A DNA stretch of 45,940 bases from Phycisphaerae bacterium. Its GTDB lineage: Bacteria > Planctomycetota > Phycisphaerae > SM23-33. Numbering within the stretch: position 1 is the first letter of the stretch; each line of letters starts with the position of its first letter. Location: positions 1-45,940 of the forward strand of contig JASLNT010000108.1 of assembly GCA_030745875.1 (NCBI GenBank). The letters are read 5' to 3'. The position numbers were made by a program, and so were the translations under genes. This document shows positions 35,078 to 43,210 of the stretch, in pieces. The notes below the pieces were generated by a model that saw only the letters and a list, made by a program, of their open reading frames with translations, had not been told where the DNA came from and did no database searches.

Positions 35078-35117
35078 CGGCCGGCGCGATGAGGCGGTGG
35101 AGAACCGCCCAAGGCGG

Positions 35118-35882
35118 TCAGCAGGGGAGATGGATGATGAACGCGGCGCCTTCGTTGCGTTCGGATTGTGCGGAGATGTCGCCCCCGAGCGACTCGATTA
35201 TCTCCTTGCACAGCGCAAGACCGAGACCGTGGCCCTGGCCTTGATCTTCCTGTCCGTCCTTCGTGGTGAAGAACGGATCGAAGATCTGCGTGAGATTTCC
35301 CGGTGTTATTCCCATGCCCGTATCACTGACGGTTATAGTCACCATCCCAGGCTCTTCGAAGGCGTGGACTACGATGCGGCGGAGAGTGTTTGTCTCCAGT
35401 ACGGCCGTTCGTGCGTTGATCAGGAGATTCAGGAACACCTGCTGGAGTTCGACCTTCCTGGTGTGGATCTCCATATCGCTGTGTATGTCCAGGATCAGTT
35501 CGATGCGGTCTTTGGAGAAGTCGCGGGCCATTGCGACGAGAGTTTCCTCAAGGAGCGTTCTGAGCGAGACACGCTCGAGTTCGACCGGCGCGTTGTGCGT
35601 TAAGCCCAGGATTGCGGCACAAATCTCGCTGGCCCGCAGACCGCCATCGGCGGCGCGCGTGATGGCTTTGGGAGCGAAAGTGGGGTTCGTCTGGGCCATT
35701 TGAGCGTAATTGATGATCGGTGTGAGGATATTGTTGAATTCGTGGGCGATCATGGCTGTCAGGGTGCCCACCGAGGCCATTCTTTGCGCCTGCCGCAGCA
35801 AACGGCGTAGTTCAACGACCTCTGCATTCAGTTTTGCGACCTGCTGGTTGTGCTCGGTTTTTGCGCTCTTCGTTATTGCCAA
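35118..35882 (-). CDS. Orphan soluble sensor histidine kinase
   Basis: The 254-residue protein has a short N-terminal coiled coil (about 10-40). A HisKA dimerisation domain follows, with the phospho-acceptor His in MIAHEFNNILTPI (about residue 47), then a HATPase_c domain with N-box NLLINARTAV, G1 DTGMGI, F-box FDPFF and G2 GHGLGLAL. There is no transmembrane segment and no PAS or GAF sensor domain, so it must sense in the cytoplasm or through a partner. The start is TTG 35882: it is the first start after an in-frame stop and no ATG lies before the HisKA helix. No response regulator is adjacent. It is divergent from acpS. Confidence 0.85.
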   Translation of the reverse strand: MAITKSAKTEHNQQVAKLNAEVVELRRLLRQAQRMASVGTLTAMIAHEFNNILTPIINYAQMAQTNPTFAPKAITRAADGGLRASEICAAILGLTHNAPVELERVSLRTLLEETLVAMARDFSKDRIELILDIHSDMEIHTRKVELQQVFLNLLINARTAVLETNTLRRIVVHAFEEPGMVTITVSDTGMGITPGNLTQIFDPFFTTKDGQEDQGQGHGLGLALCKEIIESLGGDISAQSERNEGAAFIIHLPC

Positions 35883-36051
35883 GATGTGCTTTCTTGTCTT
35901 TTAGGAAGCTCTATTACTTGCAAACCGCGATGGTCTCGATTATCTATGGATACTTCTCGCCCAATTAGTTATCGGTTGCAGGGACGAGTGACTTAAATCG
36001 GAAAATCTGGAAAATCGTCGAAATCTGTGTCGAGCAGGGTCTGGCGGCAGT

Positions 36052-36438
36052 ATGAATGTGATAGCACATGGAGTTGATCTGGTCGAGTGCAGCCGGTTGC
36101 AGGAGATTATCGACCGTCATGGCGCGAGGTTCCTCGATCGTATTTTTACGCCCGGAGAACTGGATTATTGCGGTGATCGGAAGCGGAGGATCGAGCATCT
36201 GTCGGTCAGATTCGCCGCCAAGGAGGCCGTCATGAAAGTTCTGGGAACCGGATGGGCAAAGGGTATTCGGTGGACGGATATTGAGGTGTTCAACGATCCG
36301 GCGGGGCGTCCTGAGATTAAACTGACCGGTCGGTGCGGCGAGATTGCTTCACAACTGGGTATTGACAAGGTGCTTATCTCGCTTACACATACGGCCGGAC
36401 ACGCGATGGCCTCAGCGATCGGATGCGCAAAAACATGA
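36052..36438 (+). CDS. acpS: Holo-[acyl-carrier-protein] synthase
   Basis: The 128-residue enzyme transfers 4'-phosphopantetheine from CoA to apo-ACP, which is needed for fatty-acid and lipid A synthesis. The family signatures are clear: HGVDLVECSRL with metal-binding Asp9, FTPGELDYC, and RFAAKEAVMKVLGTGW with Glu58. Length is typical. The ribosome site is weak. Its TGA stop overlaps the ATG of lpxB (ATGA), so the two are translationally coupled, joining acyl-carrier activation with lipid A assembly. Confidence 0.95.
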   Translation: MNVIAHGVDLVECSRLQEIIDRHGARFLDRIFTPGELDYCGDRKRRIEHLSVRFAAKEAVMKVLGTGWAKGIRWTDIEVFNDPAGRPEIKLTGRCGEIASQLGIDKVLISLTHTAGHAMASAIGCAKT

Positions 36439-37586
36439 GTGACAAACCAGTTACGATATTCTTCTCCGCTGCTGAAGCGAGCGGTGACCAGCATGCGGCC
36501 AATTTGATATCCGCCATCGCCAGACGGCTGCCGACAGCGCGATTCATTGGGGTGGGCGGACCGAAGATGGCCGCCGCCGGTTGCGAACTGCTTGCTGATC
36601 TGACTGTAAAGGCGTCCATGCTGGGCGGACCAATCCTGAAATTGGGCTACTGGTTGCGCCAGATGGCGCGGATCAAGCGTTCGATGAAGGAACTGAAGCC
36701 CGATCTGCACATTCCGGTCGATAGTCCGGCGTTGAATTGGCATTTGGCTAAGAACGCTAAATCCATCGGAACGCCCGTGATGTACTACATTGCTCCGCAG
36801 GTTTGGGCGTGGGCTCCGTGGCGTGTGCGGAAAGTCGCCAGGCTCACCGACATGGTCGCCTGCATTCTGCCTTTCGAAGAACGCTACTTCCGCGATCGCG
36901 GGGTAAACGCTACGTATGTCGGGCATCCGCTATTCGATACGCTCGAACCGGTTAAGGAACCGCTTCCGGATCTAGCTGAGGCCTGGTCGGAGGGCACGTG
37001 GAACGTAGCGCTGCTCCCGGGCAGTCGACCTGGTGAGATTTCCGGGCACATGCCCGCTCTTCTCAACGTCGCCGAGGCCATTAAACGAAGGTGGTCCCGG
37101 GCGGTTTGCACCATTACCGCACATAACGACGTAGGAGCCAAGAACATCCACGCCGCATGCAAAGGACGCCTGCCCGCCCACGTTGAGGTCGTCGTGGGCA
37201 AGACCAGGCACGTGCTGAAAAACGCTCACATAGCGGTCGCCGTCAGCGGAACGGTGACGCTTGAAGTCGCGCATTTCGGGGTTCCGATGGTGATCTTCTA
37301 TCGCGTAAATGCGATCGGGCATAAGGTTGTCGGTCCGTTCCTGGGCATCAGCACGCCTCATCTGGCGTTGGTGAATATCCTCGCGGGCAAGCGAATTGTG
37401 CCCGAACTCATGCCCTGGTACGGGCGAATCCGACCCGTTCGCGAAATGGTGATGGACGTCATGGAGGATCTCGGGTGCCTGTACGATATGCGCGAGGCGA
37501 TGAGGGAGGTCACGTCCCCATTGCGCACCACCCCGCTGGCCAGCGACAACGCAGCCGAGCTGGCCGTGCGCATGCTGAATCGCTAG
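36435..37586 (+). CDS. lpxB: Lipid-A-disaccharide synthase
   Basis: The 383-residue peripheral-membrane glycosyltransferase (family GT19) joins UDP-2,3-diacylglucosamine and lipid X into the tetraacyl disaccharide. Landmarks are FFSAAEASGDQHAANLI at the N-terminus, FIGVGGPKMAAAGCELL, PVMYYIAPQVWAWAPWR, LPFEERYF, YVGHPLFD, LLPGSRPGEI and VAVSGTVTLEVAHFGVPMVIFYR. ATG 36435 is chosen for its ATGA overlap with acpS; ATG 36423 upstream is possible. Its presence implies a Gram-negative outer membrane with lipid A. It converges with the tRNA-binding protein gene at 37608 with a 21-bp gap. Confidence 0.96.
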   Translation: MSDKPVTIFFSAAEASGDQHAANLISAIARRLPTARFIGVGGPKMAAAGCELLADLTVKASMLGGPILKLGYWLRQMARIKRSMKELKPDLHIPVDSPALNWHLAKNAKSIGTPVMYYIAPQVWAWAPWRVRKVARLTDMVACILPFEERYFRDRGVNATYVGHPLFDTLEPVKEPLPDLAEAWSEGTWNVALLPGSRPGEISGHMPALLNVAEAIKRRWSRAVCTITAHNDVGAKNIHAACKGRLPAHVEVVVGKTRHVLKNAHIAVAVSGTVTLEVAHFGVPMVIFYRVNAIGHKVVGPFLGISTPHLALVNILAGKRIVPELMPWYGRIRPVREMVMDVMEDLGCLYDMREAMREVTSPLRTTPLASDNAAELAVRMLNR

Positions 37587-37607
37587 CGGGTGAGCTTTCG
37601 GCGTCGG

Positions 37608-38003
37608 TTAGGAAACCGAAGAGCCCGGAGGCACGGGTTTGTCGGTCGAGAGCACTACTACGTCGCGGAGTTCGTCGCCTTCGGTGACGCTTGCGGCCAG
37701 CAGCATCCCGTTTGACTCCATTCCGCGCATCTTTCGGGGCGCCAGATTGGTTACCACCACAATCTGTTTTCCGACAAGTGATTCCGGCTCGCAATAGGCC
37801 TTTATGCCCGCGACTATCTGTCGGGTCTGGTCTCCCAGGTCCACTTGCAGCACGACCAGGCGGTCGGCGTTGGGGTGGTCGCCCGCTTCTTTGATCGTTC
37901 CGATCCGCAGATCGAGCCTGCAGAAGTCGTCATACGTTATCGTGGGCTTACCGGTGTCTTGCGGTTCTTCCGTATTTGGCGTCGGGTCTTGCGCTTCGCA
38001 CAT
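37608..38003 (-). CDS. Stand-alone tRNA-binding OB-fold protein (MetRS C-terminal domain-like)
   Basis: The 131-residue protein matches the C-terminal dimerisation/tRNA-binding domain of methionyl-tRNA synthetase (also called the MetRS beta subunit; related to CsaA and Trbp111). Motifs are DLRIGTIKEAGDHPNADRLVVLQVDLGDQTRQIVAGI, VVVTNLAPRKMRGMESNGMLLAA and a PPGSSVS end. It should bind tRNA and may complement a MetRS that lacks this domain; metG itself is not in the window. The first ~25 residues are acidic and Pro-rich. ATG 38003 is chosen because AAGGA precedes it by 7 nt; the GTG at 38054 lacks such a site. Confidence 0.88.
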   Translation of the reverse strand: MCEAQDPTPNTEEPQDTGKPTITYDDFCRLDLRIGTIKEAGDHPNADRLVVLQVDLGDQTRQIVAGIKAYCEPESLVGKQIVVVTNLAPRKMRGMESNGMLLAASVTEGDELRDVVVLSTDKPVPPGSSVS

Positions 38004-38139
38004 TGTCAGTTCCTTCCAATCGCCCGGAGGCGGGGTTTGCGTTTGTTCCGACACTCTAGGAAATACGCTCCGGTTTTACAAGGGCGAGTCTGTGCGGGTG
38101 ACCGGTTTGGCCCGGCGTGTTTGTTCGAGGATGGGGGAG

Positions 38140-38157
38140 GTTCACAATTGGTTCACA
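38140..38157 (+). promoter_or_regulatory. Two 11-bp-phased GTTCACA repeats (distal array, copy B)
   Basis: In gene orientation GTTCACA-ATTG-GTTCACA, two perfect 7-mers with an 11-bp period, stands about 300 bp upstream of the promoter at 38466. It corresponds in position and sequence to the three-unit array at 35049-35077. The remainder of the 38004-38689 gap has no gene. Confidence 0.5.
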
Positions 38158-38367
38158 GTAGCGGCGGGGGGAAGGGCGCCTGGGCATCGGGGGATCGGTG
38201 GGGTGATGCGCCTTTGGATACGTGTTATCGTCTTGTCCGCCAGCCGGTTATGTCGCCTTCCTTGCATTGGAATTCCGTGCGGGAGTTCGGATCGCTTCGG
38301 TCACGCGGGCCGAAGGTGTGAACTTGGTTACCAGCGCGCGGAACGGGCGCAAGTGATGCTTGGTGGC

Positions 38368-38400
38368 GACATAACACGTGACAGTGCAGTATGTTATGTC
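38368..38400. promoter_or_regulatory. Inverted repeat, possible operator (copy B)
   Basis: GACATAACA (38368-38376) and TGTTATGTC (38392-38400) are perfect 9-bp arms with 15 bp between. The centre-to-centre distance of about 24 bp would place both arms on roughly the same DNA face. A shorter related palindrome lies at the matching point of copy A (34823-34836). Confidence 0.45.
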
Positions 38401-38453
38401 ACTTACTCTCGTTGCAAAGCAAGGTTCAAAACTCCCCTTGACGCGGCCGGGTA

Positions 38454-38471
38454 GTTCACAGGCGGTTAACG
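38454..38471 (+). promoter_or_regulatory. Direct-repeat operator overlapping the -35 (copy B)
   Basis: GTTCACA-GGCG-GTTAACG, a 7+4 direct repeat, is identical to copy A (34736-34753, read on the minus strand) except for the last base. It lies within a 47-bp block (38429-38475 versus 34732-34778) that matches at about 42 positions. Confidence 0.5.
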
Positions 38472-38495
38472 TGTGCAATCGCAACCGGTTACATT
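38466..38495 (+). promoter_or_regulatory. Promoter of the Tat-exported oxidoreductase gene (conserved copy B)
   Basis: A -35 TTAACG (38466-38471) and a -10 TACATT (38490-38495) are 18 bp apart, exactly as in copy A upstream of the giant repeat gene. The predicted start is near 38502, giving a 5' UTR of about 190 nt before ATG 38690. Confidence 0.6.
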
Positions 38496-38689
38496 CTAAC
38501 AATGTGACAAATCCTCCCCCCCGCCACGCCGCCTGCCCCAAATCCGCCCGCCGCGCGCCAGTCGATCCCATCCGGAATTACATTGTGATTACCGCCTGCG
38601 GATCACACAATAGTGCTCACGTGTTTCCGGGGCATCGGCCCGGTTGGCGCGTCGTTCACTGGATCCGGTCGTCACAAGGGAGTCAGCAA

Positions 38690-40162
38690 ATGAAATCCAA
38701 AAAGGGCGTCAATCGTCGCAACTTCGTTAAAACCGCCGCCGCAACCCCGCTGGTCTTCAGCATCGTACCCAGCGGCGTGCTCGGCGGCGCCAAATCCAAG
38801 GCCCCAAGCGAGAAGCTGAACCTCGCGTGCATCGGCATGGGCTTCCAGGGCCAGCGAATGCTCCACTCCCTGCTGAAACGCCCCGACGTCCGCATCACAG
38901 CCGTCTGCGATCCGAACACCGAGACCAGCGACTACCTCGGCTGGGGGCGTTCCAACGCAAAAACCGGAATGCCCGGAGGGCGCCGCGTCGGTCAGCGAAT
39001 CGTCGACGCCGCTTACCGTCGCCCCAAAGGCTCCGGAGCCCGCAAAGCCTGCTCCGCATACGCAGACTTCCGCGAAATGCTGGCCAAGGAAACCGACCTG
39101 GACGCCGTCCAGATCATCACGCCCGACCATCTCCACGCGACGATCGCCATCGCAGCCATGAAAGCCGGCAAGCACGTCGCCATGCACAAACCCATCGCCA
39201 ATCGCATGTACGAAACTCGCCTGACGGTCGACACCGCCCGCAAGAGCGGTCTGTCGACGCACCTGCACGCATGGCGCGAGTCGGCGGACGTTTACAAAAT
39301 CCGCCACTGGATCCGCCAGGGCTGCGTCGGCGCCGTTCGACAGCTCCACCGCTGGATATACAAACCGATCTGGCCGCAGGGCATGCCCGATCTGCCGAGC
39401 AACACTCCGCCCGTGCCCAAAGGTTTCGACTGGGACCTCTGGCTGGGTCCGGTCCCTCACCGAGCGTACTCGCCCGAATACACCCACGCGGTCTACCGCG
39501 GATGGTACGAGTTCGGCGCCGGACCGATGGCCGACATGGGACTCTACGGTTTGTGGATGGACTGGCGGATCCTGGGCCTGGGCGCCCCGACCAGCGCCGA
39601 AGCCTGCGCCAGTTTCACCTGCGCCGTCCGCGGTTTCCGCAGCGGGACCGTACGCAATGACGTATCGTTCCCCCACGCATCAACGGTGCGATTAGGCTTC
39701 CCCGCCGCCGCGGACAAATCCCCGCGTTGCGAAGTGTTCTGGTACGACGGCGGGATGCGTCCGCCCACTCCCGACGCCCTTATCGCCGCCGGAAAGCAGC
39801 TCCCCAAACAGGGCGTGATGTTCGTCGGAGACACGGGCTGTATCCTGGCTGGGTACTTCAACGAGAATCCTCGCATCATTCCCAACAAGTCCGCTCGCCG
39901 AACTGCCGACCCGCCGAATCCTCCCGACGTGAAGATAACCTCGGTCAGCGATGAATGGATCGGAGCCTTCCGCGCCGGAGCCCAGTCACGCGGAAGTTTC
40001 CAGAACGCCCAGAACGTAGCCGAAGCCATCTGCCTGGGCAACGTAGCGATCCGCACGAACTCCCGAATAGAGTGGGACCGCGCCAAAATGGAGATCACCA
40101 ACAACCCGTCGGCCAACAAACTCCTTCGGCGCGCCGAATACCGCAAAGGCTGGGAGTTGTGA
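38690..40162 (+). CDS. Tat-exported Gfo/Idh/MocA family oxidoreductase
   Basis: The 490-residue protein begins with a twin-arginine signal (NRRNFVKTAAATPLVFSIVPSG) and is probably exported folded with its cofactor bound. The Rossmann segment (LNLACIGMGFQGQRMLHSLL, VCDPN) and the family position HVAMHKPIA, where EKP is usual, are present: His-Lys-Pro keeps the lysine but loses the Glu. Exported members of this kind are abundant in planctomycetes and thought to act on glycans. ATG 38690 is chosen for AAGGGAG 7 nt upstream; an open extension to 38378 covers the promoter and is rejected. Its upstream region is a paralogue of that of the giant repeat gene. Confidence 0.88.
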   Translation: MKSKKGVNRRNFVKTAAATPLVFSIVPSGVLGGAKSKAPSEKLNLACIGMGFQGQRMLHSLLKRPDVRITAVCDPNTETSDYLGWGRSNAKTGMPGGRRVGQRIVDAAYRRPKGSGARKACSAYADFREMLAKETDLDAVQIITPDHLHATIAIAAMKAGKHVAMHKPIANRMYETRLTVDTARKSGLSTHLHAWRESADVYKIRHWIRQGCVGAVRQLHRWIYKPIWPQGMPDLPSNTPPVPKGFDWDLWLGPVPHRAYSPEYTHAVYRGWYEFGAGPMADMGLYGLWMDWRILGLGAPTSAEACASFTCAVRGFRSGTVRNDVSFPHASTVRLGFPAAADKSPRCEVFWYDGGMRPPTPDALIAAGKQLPKQGVMFVGDTGCILAGYFNENPRIIPNKSARRTADPPNPPDVKITSVSDEWIGAFRAGAQSRGSFQNAQNVAEAICLGNVAIRTNSRIEWDRAKMEITNNPSANKLLRRAEYRKGWEL

Positions 40163-40185
40163 GGGGCGGGCAATTGGCAATGGGG

Positions 40186-40618
40186 AATTGGCAATTGGGT
40201 GAACGGCCCGGATGAACGGCTTTTTCTTAACCACGGAAGGCACGGAAGACACGGACGGTTAAAGGAAACGGCGACAAAGGCGAATGTGTATTTTGGCACC
40301 CGCCTGCCGCAGGCGGGGCGGATCACCGGAGCGACGGTCACCCCCCTCGCCGTTCAGCGTAGCTGATAACCGATAGCTAACACCTGACAGCTATTCCTTC
40401 CTGGCCACGAATTACAAGAACTCGCCAATCGCCTGTTTAGGGGCCGACAGAATGTCGGCCTATTCGCGACAAAGTCGCGACGCCGTTGTCTCTCACCACA
40501 CGCCGAAAGTCGTTGTCTTACGTCGCCGCAAATTGTCAGCTTTTGACCTTGCAAAAAACCCACCAATTATCGATAATTCCAGTTTGGTGGCGGATTCGAT
40601 GGATGACAAAGTAGGGCG
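40186..40618 (+). repeat. Long noncoding direct repeat, copy 1
   Basis: This 433-bp block matches 43770-44260 over most of its length in the same orientation, with insertions and deletions near the middle. It contains the phrase TTAACCACGGAA followed by GCACGGA-type short repeats. Three hairpins are visible: CCCGCCTG/CAGGCGGG (40299-40317), GGCCGACA/TGTCGGCC (40442-40460) and TCGCGAC/GTCGCGA (40464-40480). No conserved reading frame runs through both copies. Short frames rich in GKHGKHG or similar are by-products of the repeats. Confidence 0.85.
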
Positions 40619-40765
40619 CCCCAGGAATTTTGTCCAATAGGCGGGCAGGGCTGTATGTTCATTTGATAGCTGAACAAGTTGCTTGTGACAGTAGACGCGC
40701 TGGCGTGTGTTTGCTCGCGTCTTAATCGTGGTGGATCTTTCAATAGTCTCTTTGGGAGAATTGAA

Positions 40766-43210
40766 ATGCCGACAAATCACAAATCCATCGGTGCCCGGGC
40801 CACGCTTTCCGCTCTGTTGGACCTGCCTGGACTTAAAGAGTTTCTTGTAAGTCAATCCCAGGTTATGAAGGTCGGAATGGGCGTTAGAAGTTCTGGACGA
40901 CCCGTAGCCGGACTTGAGGAGATATCTTTCAATGACTTCTGTAATCAGGTGCGAAAGACGGCGGAGGGCAGAAGAGCATGTAACAACTCTGACTCAACAG
41001 CATGTCGCCATTGTAGAAGCCATGTAACTCCGCCATCTTCAGCCAAGGAGTTTGCTCCCTTCAAATGCCACATGAGGCTCGTTGATATTCCATCACCAAT
41101 ACGAAGCCTGGGGCGTCTTCTCGGATACATCTTTATGGGGCAAATTCGCACGAGTGAGAAGTCCGAAGTGACAAAGCGATTCTTGCGAAGGAGATTCCGT
41201 GTTCTAAAAATGGAGAATACGGGCATGACCTGTCGTAAGTTTATCAGACTCTATGAATCAGTTCCCTACCGAACTCTGGCCCAGGCTGGTGAAGTGGCGC
41301 GAGCCTCACAAGCCATGGCTCGATCAATAGGCATAATGGCCGAACAGGCTGATGTGCTTCGTCTTGTCACAACGCTTTCCTCAAAACTCGTGCCGATCAC
41401 CGATATGCGGGCTGGTTTGAGTATGGTCCACAGGGAAGTGTCAAATACGCTCGGTTTTGACTCTGGAAGCACTTGGCTGGCGGAGAGAAGCGAAAGGCGC
41501 AGTCGAAAAGAAACACCCTCGGTGACCCTCCGCCCCCTGGAGATAAGATGGTTCAGTGAGCGCAAGAACCGCAGACTGCTTGAGGAGTTGAGCCTGGATA
41601 TGGGTGACGGATTAGCTGGATGGATAGCACGCCATGAAGAACCCCTGATGTTGAATAACGAGCGACAGATACGGGAAATCCCAGCTCGCCACCCTGCACA
41701 CAGAAGGAATAGAAAGTTGCGGTCCTTTGCTGGAATCCCAATCCTGTCCGAAGGTAGTCAAATGGGCGTACTGGAATTCGGATCAACTAAGCGACGTAGC
41801 TTCACGCAGGCTGAAGTCAAGTTCATAAACGCCGCCGGGATCATAGCAGCTAATTTCACAAAAAGAACGCGAGAGCGGGGCGTCATGGTCGGCATGCATG
41901 CTAAACGTTCAAAACGCTCGCTACTCAAGTATATCGAATCAGAATTGCCCGTGCTTCTGGGAGCCCTCGCGGCGACTGTCTACCTACCTGTTTCCAAAGG
42001 GCACCGAAGACTCCTTGAGCCGGCATTCTCTGAGTCTATCATCAAAGGGATTGGGCCCGGCGCAGAATCGTCTCGTTGGTCGAACTCCTACGATTTAAGC
42101 ATCGGGGAGGGATTGACCGGTTGGGTAGGCAAGTATCAGGCGTGTTTGCGGTTGAAGGACTGTGCGGACACCGCTGAAGTCGATGGACTTTACAAGTCCG
42201 GCCGGCTTCTTGACCTGAAGGGAGACCCTATCGTCGTATCTCCCATTTGGTTAGGAAGGACTCGTGCAGAACTGGAGAAGTTTGGCGATCGAGAGACATA
42301 TCCCGTCGTCATCTGCGCCGCAGTTGACGAATCGGGAACTCTCCGCGCAGTACTGCGCGTGTGCGAGCGGAGAAGTGCGCCGTTTGGCCCGGCTGCCGAA
42401 GAGTTTGTCAGGCAAATATGCGGACAGTTGGCGATCTGTCTGGCCAAGATATCCTCTCGTGAAGCTACGGCTGAAAGAAAGGCCAAAGAGGAGATGGGCA
42501 ATCGGATCGTTCAGTACGCACACGACTTCAGGCGGGATATCGTAGTCGCCAAGGGGTATGCGAAGGCTGCGGAGGAGGAGGCAGTCAATGCAAAACTCTC
42601 TGGCGCCTCCCACATTTGGACCAAGTGGACCATTGAGGGACTTATCGATAAGCTTGATGAACTAGTCAAGAGCGCTCGCGCTGGGAAACCCATGGAACTA
42701 CGCAGTAGAAAACGCGTTGACCTTAACAAGTGCATTCGGGAGGTCGCCAAAGTTCATGAGGAGCGATGTTCGCGAATGGGCCTGAAGATGGTCTTCGATC
42801 TTAGAGGCTGCAGCAAGGTGAACGCCAACCTTGATCCGAGGTCATTGCGTTCAAATGTAGATAGTGTTCTGGCAAACGCCACAGAATCAACCCAAAGAGC
42901 TCGTAGGCCGAAAGGGATTCTGACTATCCGGTGCCAGAGATCGAAAGACCGGCGTTCCATTTGTGTATCTTTTGCGGACAACGGGGAGGGATTTGATAGA
43001 GAAACGTTGGCGAGAGTAAACGCGGGGACCCCGCCAAAACCTGAAAAGCGATATGGTATGGGAATAAGTCTGCAAGGATGCAAGTTATTTGTCGAACGTC
43101 TCGGAGGGTCTTTCTCTGCTTCAAACATAAGGGGGAAACATGGCGCAGTTGTGGAATGGGTCTTACCTTTAGAGAAAATTTCGACTAAGAAAGGAAAAGG
43201 AAAGCGATGA
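40766..43210 (+). CDS. PocR-GAF-GAF sensor histidine kinase
   Basis: The 814-residue protein is predicted cytoplasmic. A PocR-like sensory domain (about 20-150) has a Cys-rich core: CNQVR...ACNNSDSTACRHC and FKCHMRLVDIPSPI...LGYIFMGQI. Two GAF domains follow (about 200-380 and 390-580, with GDGLAGWIARHEEPL and GEGLTGWVGKYQACL). The kinase region has an acceptor-like His586 (YAHDFRRD), N-box Asn704, G1 DNGEGF (Asp738) and G2 YGMGISLQ. The HisKA part is unusual and could instead serve a non-standard transfer. ATG 40766 is chosen for GGGAGAA upstream. The TGA overlaps the ATG of a receiver-like gene. Codons such as AGA, AGG and ATA are commoner here than in the core genes, which hints at transfer. 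Confidence 0.8.
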   Translation: MPTNHKSIGARATLSALLDLPGLKEFLVSQSQVMKVGMGVRSSGRPVAGLEEISFNDFCNQVRKTAEGRRACNNSDSTACRHCRSHVTPPSSAKEFAPFKCHMRLVDIPSPIRSLGRLLGYIFMGQIRTSEKSEVTKRFLRRRFRVLKMENTGMTCRKFIRLYESVPYRTLAQAGEVARASQAMARSIGIMAEQADVLRLVTTLSSKLVPITDMRAGLSMVHREVSNTLGFDSGSTWLAERSERRSRKETPSVTLRPLEIRWFSERKNRRLLEELSLDMGDGLAGWIARHEEPLMLNNERQIREIPARHPAHRRNRKLRSFAGIPILSEGSQMGVLEFGSTKRRSFTQAEVKFINAAGIIAANFTKRTRERGVMVGMHAKRSKRSLLKYIESELPVLLGALAATVYLPVSKGHRRLLEPAFSESIIKGIGPGAESSRWSNSYDLSIGEGLTGWVGKYQACLRLKDCADTAEVDGLYKSGRLLDLKGDPIVVSPIWLGRTRAELEKFGDRETYPVVICAAVDESGTLRAVLRVCERRSAPFGPAAEEFVRQICGQLAICLAKISSREATAERKAKEEMGNRIVQYAHDFRRDIVVAKGYAKAAEEEAVNAKLSGASHIWTKWTIEGLIDKLDELVKSARAGKPMELRSRKRVDLNKCIREVAKVHEERCSRMGLKMVFDLRGCSKVNANLDPRSLRSNVDSVLANATESTQRARRPKGILTIRCQRSKDRRSICVSFADNGEGFDRETLARVNAGTPPKPEKRYGMGISLQGCKLFVERLGGSFSASNIRGKHGAVVEWVLPLEKISTKKGKGKR

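Noticed and set aside
34690..35090. Conserved upstream region considered as a large noncoding RNA or a replication origin
   Set aside because: No DnaA-box clusters or known RNA family core is visible. Conservation of -35/-10 spacing and of operator phasing relative to a downstream gene favours a regulatory region.
38378..38689. In-frame upstream extension of the Tat-exported oxidoreductase
   Set aside because: It covers the conserved promoter, would bury the Tat signal about 100 residues inside the protein, and lacks a ribosome site; ATG 38690 has a strong one.
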